From positions 1,550,001-1,614,000 of the forward strand of contig CAWIXN010000005.1 in NCBI GenBank assembly GCA_963840095.1: 64,000 bases of DNA, read 5' to 3'. Position numbers and translations under genes: made by a program. Under the pieces are notes generated by a model. It was not told the origin of the DNA, made no database searches, and saw only the letters and a list, made by a program, of their open reading frames with translations. Below are positions 26,383 to 35,339 of this stretch, piece after piece. Within the stretch, counting starts at the first letter, position 1. Every line of letters starts with the position of its first letter. The DNA comes from DATBGO01 sp963840095. GTDB lineage: Bacteria > Actinomycetota > Actinomycetes > Streptosporangiales > Streptosporangiaceae.

Positions 26383-28587
26383 ATGACCAGCCGGATGTCG
26401 GCCGCGGGGCCGGTGGGTTCGCGCGACGGGCGGGTGATGTCGGGCGTGATGCCTCAGCTTGTCGATGGCTTCATCAGCAGGCCAGAGACGGCGCCAAGTC
26501 TTGAGGCGGCGCTTGTTCCGGGTGCCGCAGTGGTGCTGCGGCGTGGCCGGATGCCCGCGGAGCGGGCGGCAGATTGGCTCGAGCCGTGCGGAAAGACTCA
26601 GCTCGCGGTGTCCTTTGCAGAGTCGCTATGGCAGTCGGGCGGGGTGGACTTACTGGTCTGGGTTGTTGCCGCAAGCCGGGCGTCGGTGCTGTCGGGCTAT
26701 GTCAAGGCGGCGGTGGCGGCGATGGGAATCGAGCCTGCGGGTGACGCCGAGTCGGTTGCTGTCCGTTTCGTTGGCTGGCTCGGCAAGACGAGCAGACCGT
26801 GGCTCATGGTGCTCGACGATCTGTCCGATACGGCGGATCTGGAAGGCCTCTGGCCGGCGGGGCCGACGGGCAGGGTGCTGATCACGACCACGAAACCGGC
26901 GAAGGTCTCCGGCCAGCGCCAAGCGGTGGTCTTCCCGATCGGAGCATTCAGCCCTCGCGAGGCCCTAAGCTACCTGACGGGTCGCCTCACCGGGGACCAA
27001 AACCAGTGCCTCGGAGCGATGGACCTCATCAAGGACCTCGGCTGTGAGCCATTGGCGCTCGCTCAGGCCACCGCGGTGATTGCGAATTCGTCGCTGTCTT
27101 GCCGTGATTACCGGGAGTATTTTGTCCGTAGGCGGGGGCAGTTGGCGGAGACAGCAGACCGTAAGCCGCCGCCTGCTGCGGTCACCTGCACATTAAGTTT
27201 CGAGCTAGCTAAGCGGTTCGCGCCGGGCGGGGACGCCCGGTTCTTGCTGGCGTTCGCTGCGCTTCTTGACGGCAATGGGATGCCCGACGCGCTATTCACC
27301 ACGTCGGCTGCGTGCGAATGCCTTGGGACAGACAGCGGTGGGGACCAGGCGGATCCGGCACGTGCCTGGGGGTTGCTGCTCCTTCTGGAGCGATCAGGTG
27401 TGCTGAGACTCGATCTGGCGGGCAGCCATGCGACGGTCCGGATGAGCCGGGTGATACAGGCAGCGGTCAGGGCGGAGATGCCTAAGGAAATGCTTCAGCG
27501 GACGGCGAGAGCGGCAGCCGACGCGCTGCTGGAGGTCTGGCCAGAGGATGAGCCTCTGGCGTGGCTCACTGAGGACCTGCGGTCGTGTTCGGCGAGCCTT
27601 CAGGCGGCCGCCGGAGGCATACTGTGGGCCGGTGGCTGTCATCCCCTGCTGTTCCGGCTCGGCCGGAGCCTCGACGCTGCGCGTCTGACCGTCCCTGCCG
27701 TCGCGTACTGGAGGGACTTGGCCGCAGTCAGTGAGCGGGTCCTTGGCCCAGGCCACCTGGACACCCTAGTGGCCAGCGAGCGCTTGGCCGACGCGTACCT
27801 GGCGGCCGGGCGAGCGGCGGAGGCCGTTTCCTGGTTTCAGTGGGTGCTGGCCGCCCGGTTTCGTGAGTTCGGGCGGGATCATCCCGGCACCATTGCAGCC
27901 CGGCGCAACCTCGGCCATGCCTTGGTCGCCGCGCACCAGCCCAGGGACGCGTTGACGCTCCTAGACCAGGCTGTCCGCGATTACGAGCGCGTCCACGGTC
28001 CTGACCATCTCGACACGCTCGGCGCGCGGGGAGATCTCGCTGCCGCGCACGGCGCCGCCGGGGACTTAGCTGACGCGATCAGGCAATACCGGTGCACGCT
28101 AGCCGACCGTGAGCGCATTCAGGGATCACGGCATCCCGACGTCATGACCACCCGCCAGGAGCTAGCCGACACGTACCTGGCGGAAGGCCAGATCAAGGAA
28201 GCCCTTTCCCTTTACAAGCGGGTTCTGGCCGACCGGGAGCGCGTCCTTGGCCCCGACCATCTGGACACGATCGCGGTCCGCGGTAGCCTAGGCTCTGCCT
28301 ATCACGGGGCCGGCCGGATGGGCTCCGCGCTGCATCTCTATGAGCAGACCTGCGCGGGTCACGAACGGATTCTGGGCGCCGATCATCCGGATACTCTTAC
28401 GTACCGCGTAAGCCTGGCGAACGCCTATTACAAGGTGGGTCGGCTGAGCGATGCGATGACAATGCTCCGCGATACCGTCGCACGATGCGAGCAGGTCCTG
28501 CCACCAGGGGATCCCCTGATGCAGGCCGCGCGGGAGAGCCTTACAAACATCGGAGGGGGACGACAGCTTTTGGCGGCACTTCCGTGA
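26383..28587 (+). CDS. STAND-like NTPase with tetratricopeptide repeats
   Basis: A 734-residue protein. Residues about 60-350 correspond to an NB-ARC-like ATPase: a phosphate-loop remnant (EPCGKTQLAVSFAESL), Walker B region (RPWLMVLDDL), RVLITTTKP (sensor-like) and CEPLALAQATAVIA. The first glycine of the Walker A pattern is replaced by Glu, so ATP binding may be impaired. Residues about 460-720 hold at least five 42-residue TPRs of the kinesin-light-chain type (GPDHLDTLxARGDLAxAH). Such proteins act as signal switches, regulators or immune-type sensors in actinomycetes. No effector domain is fused. It converges on a Ser/Thr kinase gene 80 bases away. Several start codons are possible (26383, 26398, 26437). 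Confidence 0.75.
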   Translation: MTSRMSAAGPVGSRDGRVMSGVMPQLVDGFISRPETAPSLEAALVPGAAVVLRRGRMPAERAADWLEPCGKTQLAVSFAESLWQSGGVDLLVWVVAASRASVLSGYVKAAVAAMGIEPAGDAESVAVRFVGWLGKTSRPWLMVLDDLSDTADLEGLWPAGPTGRVLITTTKPAKVSGQRQAVVFPIGAFSPREALSYLTGRLTGDQNQCLGAMDLIKDLGCEPLALAQATAVIANSSLSCRDYREYFVRRRGQLAETADRKPPPAAVTCTLSFELAKRFAPGGDARFLLAFAALLDGNGMPDALFTTSAACECLGTDSGGDQADPARAWGLLLLLERSGVLRLDLAGSHATVRMSRVIQAAVRAEMPKEMLQRTARAAADALLEVWPEDEPLAWLTEDLRSCSASLQAAAGGILWAGGCHPLLFRLGRSLDAARLTVPAVAYWRDLAAVSERVLGPGHLDTLVASERLADAYLAAGRAAEAVSWFQWVLAARFREFGRDHPGTIAARRNLGHALVAAHQPRDALTLLDQAVRDYERVHGPDHLDTLGARGDLAAAHGAAGDLADAIRQYRCTLADRERIQGSRHPDVMTTRQELADTYLAEGQIKEALSLYKRVLADRERVLGPDHLDTIAVRGSLGSAYHGAGRMGSALHLYEQTCAGHERILGADHPDTLTYRVSLANAYYKVGRLSDAMTMLRDTVARCEQVLPPGDPLMQAARESLTNIGGGRQLLAALP

Positions 28588-28667
28588 CCGCCTGCGGCAG
28601 GGCTGTCACTGGAGAGACGCGGCGGCCCTTCGCGCAGTGAACCGAGGCTCCGCTAAGCCGGTAAGTC

Positions 28668-29669
28668 TTACGCCCTTTTCCAGCAGTCGGAGCGGACACC
28701 CGGCCAGGGCCAGGCGATTTCGGGGAGTCGGTGATCCGCCTGTGAGACGCTCCCGGAGCCGAAGTCATACGGCGCGAGGCCGAATGTCTTGCTCAGCGCA
28801 TCAGCAAAATCCCGGCAGCTGGCGTAACGGTCTCCCGGCGCCTTAGCCAGCGCCCTCGCCAGGACGCCATCCACAGCAGGCGGAAAGCCGGGCCGCCGGG
28901 ACGTCAGCGGCGGCGGGTTCTCCGACATGTGCGCCCAGATCACTGCCGTCGCGTGATCGCGTGGAAACAGCGGCGCACCGCTGAGCAGCTCGAACGCCGC
29001 GCACGCCAGCGAGTACTCGTCGGCCCGCCCGTCCACCGGCTTGCCCTGGATCTGCTCCGGCGCTGAGTAGCCCGCGGTTCCCATGAACTGCCCAGAATCA
29101 GTCAGCCCGGCCGAAGACAGCGTTCCCTTGCTGAGCCCGAAATCCGACAGGTACACGTGATCGGGCCGACCTAACCCTGCATCCACCAGGATGTTCGCCG
29201 GCTTGACATCACGATGCACTAAGCCTGCGGCGTGCGCGGCGTCAAGCGCCGATGCCACCGGGGAGATGATCGCGGCCGCGCGCCCTGGAGAAAGCGACCC
29301 CATCCGGCGCAGCAGGGCCCGCACATCCCCGCCCGCCACGTAGCGCATCGCGATGAACAGCACCCCGTCCGCCTCGCCGGCCTCATGCACCGGGATGATG
29401 TGCGGGTCATCGACCGCTGCCGCCGCGCGCGACTCCCGGATGAACCGGTGCCGGAACGCCCCATCGGCCGCCAGCGACGGCGCCAGGATCTTCAGCGCCA
29501 CCAGCCGGTGCAGCCGTTCATCCCGCGCCCGGAACACCACTGCCATCCCGCCCGCGCCGACCCGCCCCTCCAGCCGGTACCCGGCGACCCGCGAGCCCGC
29601 CGCAAAGTCGGCCAATAAGCGGTCTGCCTGCCCGCGAAACTTGCCACTCACCATGCCTCCAGCTCTCAC
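28668..29669 (-). CDS. Serine/threonine protein kinase, cytoplasmic
   Basis: A 333-residue protein kinase with all Hanks motifs: glycine loop VGAGGMAVVF, the VALK lysine, RESRAAAAV helix C, HRDVKPANIL catalytic loop, DFG, and APE (SAPEQIQG). The kinase domain covers about residues 28-285, followed by a short tail without a membrane helix or PASTA repeats, so it is soluble. PknB-type kinases are typical of actinobacteria; substrates are unknown. The start is ambiguous among GTG 29669, ATG 29654 and GTG 29651, since GGAGG lies just before the ATG. It converges with the STAND-type gene. Confidence 0.92.
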   Translation of the reverse strand: MRAGGMVSGKFRGQADRLLADFAAGSRVAGYRLEGRVGAGGMAVVFRARDERLHRLVALKILAPSLAADGAFRHRFIRESRAAAAVDDPHIIPVHEAGEADGVLFIAMRYVAGGDVRALLRRMGSLSPGRAAAIISPVASALDAAHAAGLVHRDVKPANILVDAGLGRPDHVYLSDFGLSKGTLSSAGLTDSGQFMGTAGYSAPEQIQGKPVDGRADEYSLACAAFELLSGAPLFPRDHATAVIWAHMSENPPPLTSRRPGFPPAVDGVLARALAKAPGDRYASCRDFADALSKTFGLAPYDFGSGSVSQADHRLPEIAWPWPGVRSDCWKRA

Positions 29670-29734
29670 GAGCCGTTTAGTTAGTGCCCCGTCTTCTTCC
29701 GCCCAGCCCTGCTAGCGAACGGAGCGGCGGTCGG

Positions 29735-31240
29735 TCATGGCTGTACTGCACACCCAGGATTGCCAGTATTCCTCCCCGTACGGTGGGCTGCTGCCGTTCC
29801 ACACGATGTCGGTAACTGGCCCCGAGCGGTCATCCGCTGTAACCGGCCGAGCGAGCAGACGGCCCCAGCGCTCGCAGATCGCGTTTCGCCCGCGGCTGCG
29901 GGGGCGGGATGGCTGATGTAGCGGGCGAGCAGCGGTATGAGTTCCTGGGCGTTAGGAGTGCCCCAGCCGGTGACCGGATCCCAGCCGGCCGCCGCGGTGT
30001 AGCCCGTGAACGTCTTCGAACTGAAGGTCACCGTGTTGTTGCCATGCGTGATGTCGTGGAACGCGTCGTGATAGTGGCCGCTCATGCCGATCTGGTACAG
30101 CGCGGCGTTGACAAAGCCCAGGTTGCGGCCGGCGTACTGGTTGGCGATCGCGATCAGGCCGGCCCAGAAGGGGGCGCTGGCGCTGGTGCCGCTGGCCGGG
30201 TAAATGCCGCGCTGCCCGGGGCCGTTGCTGGCGACCAGGGCGAGGCCGGTGCTGGGGCCGGCGTCGGCGGCGACGTCGGGCACCCCCCGGCTAGCCCCGA
30301 TGCCGGGGACGCCGTCCTGGTAGCCGGGCCGGGAGAACAGCTGGCTGAAGCCGCCGCCCGTACCCACCGCCGGGTGCGCTGAGGTGGCGGCGTCGTTCCA
30401 TACTGTTTCGCCGGTATAGATGCCGCTGCGGGGGTTCGCCGCCAGGTCGGTGCCGCCGACGGCGAGCACCAGCGGGTCCGAGGCTGGCAGATTTACCTGT
30501 CTGGCCGGGACATAGGTGAATGCGGGGCAGGGTTCGCCGGCCGCTCCGGAGTCGCCCGATGGGGCGATCACCGTCACGTGGTGGGCCTGTGCTGCCTGCA
30601 GCACCGAGTTCAGGCGGCTGACCTGCCTGGCGGTGAAGCAGTTCTCCCCCCAGGCGTCGCTGATCGAAATGACGCTGCCCTGCGAGAGCGCGAGATGGAG
30701 CGCGGCGTCCAGGGCAGACACCTCGGTCCCCGGGGTGGGATAGGTGATCTCGTTGAGCAGCAGGACCCGGATGGCGGCCCCCGGTGCGATCGCGTGAACC
30801 GTCTCGACGTCTTCGATCTCCTCGGCGCCAGCCTGCCAGGGCAAGGCCGTCCTGGCGAGGCTGTTGATGACCTGCAGCGGCGCGGCAGGCAGGTGGAATG
30901 CGCTGTCGTACCAGGCGAGATCCTGGCGGATGTCGTTAGTCTCCGCCGGCGACAGCAAGGCGGGGTGCTCGGTGAGCACCACCGTCTGTCCCCGGCCGTC
31001 GAGTCCGCGATCCACCAGCGCCTCAACGCCATAGGCCACCCGGAACGGCAGCGGCGCATAGCAGCGTGCCTCCAGCAGGCAATCTTCGACCAGCCCGGGC
31101 GGCAGCCCGGCAGGCCGGGCTGGCAGCCCGGCAGGCCGCTCGCCGGAGCTGCACCCGCCGGCAGCAGCTAACAGGCCCGCCACCGCTAACCACGCCGCCG
31201 CCACACGCCACGACCGTGCTCTCATGCGCCGCCTGTTCAT
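29735..31240 (-). CDS. Sedolisin-family (S53) peptidase, predicted lipoprotein
   Basis: A 501-residue secreted protease. The N-terminus has a signal with a lipobox (LLAAAGGCSS), so it is probably anchored by a lipid at Cys30. The catalytic residues of S53 are visible: the Glu/Asp pair in EEIEDVETVHAIAPGA and the Ser in SGTSASAPFWAG. The C-terminal calcium-binding segment reads WDPVTGWGTPN. The mature enzyme should cleave proteins outside the membrane at acidic pH. Its ATG overlaps the stop of the DUF805 gene by four bases (ATGA), showing translational coupling. The last 50 residues are a low-complexity tail. Confidence 0.88.
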   Translation of the reverse strand: MNRRRMRARSWRVAAAWLAVAGLLAAAGGCSSGERPAGLPARPAGLPPGLVEDCLLEARCYAPLPFRVAYGVEALVDRGLDGRGQTVVLTEHPALLSPAETNDIRQDLAWYDSAFHLPAAPLQVINSLARTALPWQAGAEEIEDVETVHAIAPGAAIRVLLLNEITYPTPGTEVSALDAALHLALSQGSVISISDAWGENCFTARQVSRLNSVLQAAQAHHVTVIAPSGDSGAAGEPCPAFTYVPARQVNLPASDPLVLAVGGTDLAANPRSGIYTGETVWNDAATSAHPAVGTGGGFSQLFSRPGYQDGVPGIGASRGVPDVAADAGPSTGLALVASNGPGQRGIYPASGTSASAPFWAGLIAIANQYAGRNLGFVNAALYQIGMSGHYHDAFHDITHGNNTVTFSSKTFTGYTAAAGWDPVTGWGTPNAQELIPLLARYISHPAPAAAGETRSASAGAVCSLGRLQRMTARGQLPTSCGTAAAHRTGRNTGNPGCAVQP

Positions 31241-31773
31241 GTCTTCCTGCCCCCTAGAGCGGGCGGCTGAGCCGAGCCTGGTCGTGGACCACGCCCCCGG
31301 CTTTCCTGCGCGGCCCGGCGCAGATCACGATGACGAGGCGGCGCTGGGTGCGGATCGGGGGCCCTGGGGTCTGGGCCGTACCTGTTGTCCCCGGCGGCAC
31401 CGCCGGCCGCGCAGAAGATCACCAGGACGATCCAGCCGAGTACGGGGATGAGGCCGAACAGCCACCACCAGCCGGTCCGGCCGGTGTCGTGCAGCCGTCG
31501 GATCTCCACGGCCAGGAACGGCAGGAACGTCGCCAGCGCGTAGGCCTCGAAGAGAATCGAATTGCTGAACACGCCGATCCCGAACACGCCGAGCCCGTTG
31601 CGGGACATGCCGACCCCGAACGTGCCGGTCTGCGGCAGGTGGGTCAGCTTGCCGATCGCGGCCAGGGCAATGCCGATGATCGCGTTCACCAGGACGAACA
31701 TCCAGTATTCCCGGCGGCGGGCCCGCCCGCGGAAACCCGCGTAGTTTTTCAGGACGGCCAGATACCAGCTCAT
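31237..31773 (-). CDS. DUF805 integral membrane protein
   Basis: A 178-residue membrane protein. It begins MSWYLAVLKNYAGFRGRARR, the signature start of DUF805, and has about four membrane helices up to the GDNRYGPDP motif. A charged, disordered C-terminal tail of 40 residues follows. AAGGAGCCTCAG precedes the ATG. DUF805 proteins are widespread and of unknown function. The gene overlaps the sedolisin gene, suggesting that the two act together at the membrane. Confidence 0.85.
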   Translation of the reverse strand: MSWYLAVLKNYAGFRGRARRREYWMFVLVNAIIGIALAAIGKLTHLPQTGTFGVGMSRNGLGVFGIGVFSNSILFEAYALATFLPFLAVEIRRLHDTGRTGWWWLFGLIPVLGWIVLVIFCAAGGAAGDNRYGPDPRAPDPHPAPPRHRDLRRAAQESRGRGPRPGSAQPPALGGRKT

Positions 31774-31820
31774 CTGAGGCTCCTTCTCTTGTGGCGCCGG
31801 GGGGTTTCCGCCCGGCCGGC

Positions 31821-32090
31821 TCAGCCGTCCGGGGGTGGCTGGCCGGGCTGGCTGCCCGCGCTGTTATGGCTGAGCAGGTCGCCGGGCTGGCAGCCGAGCG
31901 CCTGACAGAGCCGGGTCAGGGTGCTGAACCGGATCGCCCGGGCGTGGCCGTTCTTGAGGATGGACAGGTTGACCACGCTGACGCCGACCCGCTCGGACAG
32001 CTCGGTCAAGGTCATGCCCCGGTCGGCGAGGAGCTTGTCGAGGTGGATGGCGATCGCGTGGCCATCGCCATCGGGGGGCGTGGGCGGCAC
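31821..32090 (-). CDS. XRE-family helix-turn-helix regulator
   Basis: An 89-residue DNA-binding protein starting at GTG. The helix-turn-helix is at about residues 20-75 (RGMTLTELSERVGVSVVNLS, then RFSTLTRLCQALGCQPGDLL). It overlaps the stop of the DUF2975 gene (TAGTG), so the two are translationally coupled. DUF2975-XRE pairs are common in Firmicutes and actinobacteria and are thought to sense membrane state. It probably binds its own promoter upstream of 32779. Confidence 0.9.
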   Translation of the reverse strand: MPPTPPDGDGHAIAIHLDKLLADRGMTLTELSERVGVSVVNLSILKNGHARAIRFSTLTRLCQALGCQPGDLLSHNSAGSQPGQPPPDG

Positions 32091-32779
32091 TACACCGTCC
32101 CCTCAAGATCGGCGCGCATCCCGGCGCTGATCCGCATGATGCGGGCGAAGGTGATCAGGCCCAGGCCGATCAGGGCGACCGGCCACGACACAGACCAGGC
32201 CGCGGACCACTGGCCCCAGTCGACGTGCCAGGTGACCAGCTGGGCCAGCAGGTTCACCCGGGCGAACGCTTCGGCCACGGTGGCCACCAGCCCGCCGGCC
32301 AGCAGCCACCAGCCGAAGATCAGCACCAGCCGGGCGGCCTGGGCGGTGTAGATGCCGTCGCGGGCGGCGGCGCGGGCCAGCCGCATCGCCAGGTAGAGCG
32401 CGCCGAGGCGGAGCAGGTCAAGGGGCAGCAGGGTGACCGTGAAGGCCAGGGCCTGCCCGGCGGTGGGATGGGCGGTGCACAAGCTCGCGGTGTTCCAGGT
32501 GGCTTGCACGCCCGGGGCCAGGCCGGGGTGGCTGAGCCCGCTGCCGGCGTGCTGCAGCAGTGCTGGCACGGTGGTCAGGCAGACGATCGAATGGGGCTGA
32601 GAGTTCGGGACGGGGATGGCCACGGCTCCGCTGCGGGTCAGGGCAAGTATCAGCTCGAGCGCGGTGACGACGGCGGTGAACCAGAACACCCAGGTGAGCA
32701 AGGTGGCGAGCCGTGCCAGGGTGGCGAATCGCTGTAGCCGGTTGCGCGGCTTGACCGGCTTGAGGGTAGATGCGGACAT
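32090..32779 (-). CDS. DUF2975 membrane protein
   Basis: A 229-residue protein with four predicted membrane helices (about 25-50, 105-135, 145-170, 190-215) and the DUF2975 core around LARAAARDGIYTAQAARLVL. The function is unknown. The partner XRE regulator is translationally coupled downstream, which suggests a membrane sensor that controls the regulator. The region before the start is AT-rich with repeated TATCG, a probable operator. Confidence 0.8.
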   Translation of the reverse strand: MSASTLKPVKPRNRLQRFATLARLATLLTWVFWFTAVVTALELILALTRSGAVAIPVPNSQPHSIVCLTTVPALLQHAGSGLSHPGLAPGVQATWNTASLCTAHPTAGQALAFTVTLLPLDLLRLGALYLAMRLARAAARDGIYTAQAARLVLIFGWWLLAGGLVATVAEAFARVNLLAQLVTWHVDWGQWSAAWSVSWPVALIGLGLITFARIMRISAGMRADLEGTV

Positions 32780-32784
32780 CCCGG

Positions 32785-32835
32785 GGCCTCGCTTATCGAT
32801 TATCGTTGTTATCGAGGATCGTAAGCAACGAAAAT
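32785..32835 (-). promoter_or_regulatory. Probable operator/promoter of the DUF2975-XRE operon
   Basis: This AT-rich block has four or more ATCG words in close spacing (TTATCGATTATCG, TTATCGAGGATCG). The spacing suggests binding sites for the XRE regulator encoded by the operon it precedes. This is inferred from composition and position only. Confidence 0.45.
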
Positions 32836-32961
32836 CGTTATGTCAAGGCGCGGGGAAACACGCTCACGGCCGACGCGGCCGCAGCCCGCGTCCCGTCCCG
32901 GACGGTCTCCATCCCACCTGTACTTGATGTCCGCACGGTGGTCCCGCAGTCGCCCGGGGCC

Positions 32962-33183
32962 TCAAATGCCGCTGGTCGGCTCCAGGGCAGGGGCCTGCCT
33001 AGCCATGCGCGCCGGATGATCATGCAGGCCAGGCAGCACCGCACCGCCGCCGCCGTCGATCACTTGCCCGCCTGAGGACGCCAGCGCCGGCCCGACCTCG
33101 GCGATCGCGCCCCGGCGGACCCGGACGTCTGCGACGCAGCCCGGGCGGATCTCGACCGCGCGCAGCAGGAGGTCATCAGGCAC
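32962..33183 (-). pseudogene. Amidohydrolase, N-terminal fragment
   Basis: The frame starts at GTG 33183 after GGAGGTAGCGGC and encodes the opening beta-sandwich of an amidohydrolase (LLLRAVEIRPGCVADVRVRR, then VIDGGGGAVLPGLHDHPA). It breaks off right at the first metal-binding HDH motif, so the catalytic barrel is missing. The following bases show no further homology. A truncated, inactive gene. Confidence 0.65.
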
Positions 33184-33254
33184 GCCGCTACCTCCTTGTT
33201 CGTCCCACGCCCTTCTTCCCGCACCCGGTCACGCCCTGATCCCTGGGTCAGCGA

Positions 33255-34184
33255 TCAGGAGAAGACGAAGCCCTCGATGAGGTGCGCGAGCACCACCGGC
33301 TGACTGCTCTGGACCGCGTGTCCCGCGTTCGCGACCACCTCGACGACCACGGCCGGGAGCCGCCGCCGGAACTCGGCCACATCACCGTCGGTGACGAACG
33401 GCGACTCGGCGCCGGTCACCAGCATTGCCGGCGCCGCGATCGCCGCCACGTCCGCCCACAGCGGCGTGAAATCGCCCACGCTGGCCGGACGGTCACCGAA
33501 CAGGTCGTAGCGCCATCCCCAGCGGCCATCGGGCAGCCGCTTGGCGTTGTGCCGCACCCCGCGCTCGACCGCTGACCGCGGCCGGCCGGGGGTCGCGGCC
33601 GCCGCCGCCGCGGCCATGGCATCGAACGACTCGTACGCCGGCGGCCCGCTGATCAGCGCGACCGCCCCGCGCTCGCGCGGCGTGATCACCCGTGACGGGT
33701 CGTTGACCTGGGGCGTGACATCGACAATGACCACCCGGCGCACCAGGTCCGGGCGGATGGCCGCGAGCCGGATCGCCGTCAGGCCGCCCAGGGACATCCC
33801 GACGACACCAGCGCTGCGCGGAGCCACCTGGTCGATGACGGAGGCCACCGCCTCGGCCCCCTGCCACGGCCCGTAATCGCGATCCGGGCGCCAATCAGAG
33901 TGCCCGTGGCCGGGGAGATCGACCGCGACCACGGGCCGGCCGAGCGCCAGCGCGACCGTATCCCAGGTGTGAGCGTTCTGCCCGCCGCCGTGCAGGAGCA
34001 CTAGCTCCGGCTCGCGGTCGCCCCAGACGATCGCGCTGACCCGCTGTCCCGGTGCTACCTCGAACGACCGGCGGGCCACGGCGGGCATGGCATCCAGCGC
34101 GAGCCCAGCCTCGGCCGCGTTCTCGCCCAGCATCCCGAACTCGTCGTAGTCGTCGTGCCCGGTCATCTTGTCGGGCTCGGTCAT
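33255..34184 (-). CDS. Alpha/beta-hydrolase
   Basis: A 309-residue hydrolase. The oxyanion strand HGGGQNAHTW, the nucleophile elbow GMSLGG (Ser), an Asp after VTGAES and the His in NAGHAVQ form the usual catalytic triad. The N-terminal 40 residues are extra. The substrate is unknown; relatives hydrolyse esters or act as haloalkane/peroxidase-like enzymes. It is divergent from gpgS, and their promoters share the 34185-34367 interval. Confidence 0.88.
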   Translation of the reverse strand: MTEPDKMTGHDDYDEFGMLGENAAEAGLALDAMPAVARRSFEVAPGQRVSAIVWGDREPELVLLHGGGQNAHTWDTVALALGRPVVAVDLPGHGHSDWRPDRDYGPWQGAEAVASVIDQVAPRSAGVVGMSLGGLTAIRLAAIRPDLVRRVVIVDVTPQVNDPSRVITPRERGAVALISGPPAYESFDAMAAAAAAATPGRPRSAVERGVRHNAKRLPDGRWGWRYDLFGDRPASVGDFTPLWADVAAIAAPAMLVTGAESPFVTDGDVAEFRRRLPAVVVEVVANAGHAVQSSQPVVLAHLIEGFVFS

Positions 34185-34367
34185 CTCCGCACCTCCACGG
34201 ACGTGAGCCGGGCGCTCCGCAGGCCACCGGGACGCACGAGCAGGTACCCGATAACCTGGAGCACCAGGCTATCGGGCCAGATGCGCCGCACCTTCGGCAG
34301 CGGGAACCGCCGGGCGGCCGTTGAGCATTCCCGCGGGGGCGTGGCGACGACGGAGGGAGCTGCCTGG

Positions 34368-35339
34368 ATGGACGACCGGGCCCAAGCCTGGTTTCGCCGG
34401 CGAACCTCGCACTGGCGCGACTGGCCGCTACCGCAGCTGCTGGACCGCAAGCGGCGGCAAGGTGTCAGGATCAGCGTGGTGATACCGGCCCGGAACGAGC
34501 AGCGGACCGTGGCCGCCGTGGTCGCCGCGCTGTTCGAGGCACTGGTGGCGGACGTCCAGCTCGTCGATGAGCTGGTGGTCATCGATTCCGACTCCACCGA
34601 CGCCACCGCCGAGCAGGCCGCCAGCGCCGGCGCGGTCGTGCATCGAGCCCGCGACATCGCCCCGGCCATGGGCGCCTACCCGGGCAAGGGCGAGGCGCTG
34701 TGGAAGTCGCTTCTGGTCACGGAGGGAGATCTGCTGGTCTTCGTCGACGCGGATCTCACCCAGTGGGGCCCGCATTTCGTCACCGGTCTGCTCGGACCGC
34801 TGCTCGCCAGCCAGCAGGTGCAGCTGGTCAAGGGGTTCTACGCACGCCTGCGCACCGAAACCGACGGGTCGACCTCGACCGAGGGAGGACGTGTGACCGA
34901 GCTGGTGGCCCGCCCCATGCTGAACCTGTGGTGGCCCGAACTCGCCGGCGTGGTGCAACCGCTGGCTGGCGAATGGGCAGCCCGCCGCAGCCTCATGGAG
35001 TCCCTGAGTATTCCCGTCGGCTACGGGGTGGAACTGTCGACGCTGCTTGATACTGCCGCTGGCCACGGTCTGGACGCGGTGGCGCAAGTCGATCTCGGCT
35101 CCCGGGCCCACCGTCATCAGTCGAACCACGATCTGGCCGTGATGGCTGCCGAACTGCTGGCCGTGGCGCAGCGGAGGCGTCCGGGGCCGCGTCCCTCGAT
35201 TCCCGCAGCTGAGCTTCAGCAGTTCGTGCGCGAGGACGGCCAGGTGCGGCCACGATCCCGGCCCGTGCCGACCTATGAGCGGCCACCGGCAGGCGCGTTC
35301 CGCGCTGGCTTGTCAGGACTCGCCGGCGCTGCGCGGTGA
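34368..35339 (+). CDS. gpgS: Glucosyl-3-phosphoglycerate synthase
   Basis: A 323-residue GT81-type glycosyltransferase starting at the ATG at 34368 behind GGAGGGAG. It has the nucleotide-sugar fold (ISVVIPARNEQRTVAAVV), the metal-binding DAD in FVDADLTQW, and the conserved GEWAARR and RAHRHQ segments. GpgS transfers glucose from NDP-glucose to 3-phosphoglycerate, the first step to glucosylglycerate and, in mycobacteria, methylglucose lipopolysaccharides. The stop overlaps the GTG start of the folP2-type gene, as in the mycobacterial folP2-gpgS neighbourhood. Function assignment is strong by family and context. Confidence 0.9.
   Translation: MDDRAQAWFRRRTSHWRDWPLPQLLDRKRRQGVRISVVIPARNEQRTVAAVVAALFEALVADVQLVDELVVIDSDSTDATAEQAASAGAVVHRARDIAPAMGAYPGKGEALWKSLLVTEGDLLVFVDADLTQWGPHFVTGLLGPLLASQQVQLVKGFYARLRTETDGSTSTEGGRVTELVARPMLNLWWPELAGVVQPLAGEWAARRSLMESLSIPVGYGVELSTLLDTAAGHGLDAVAQVDLGSRAHRHQSNHDLAVMAAELLAVAQRRRPGPRPSIPAAELQQFVREDGQVRPRSRPVPTYERPPAGAFRAGLSGLAGAAR

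Noticed and set aside
34155..34367. Extended N-terminus for gpgS from 34155
   Set aside because: The upstream codons overlap the divergent hydrolase gene and look non-coding. The ATG at 34368 has GGAGGGAG and matches the family start.
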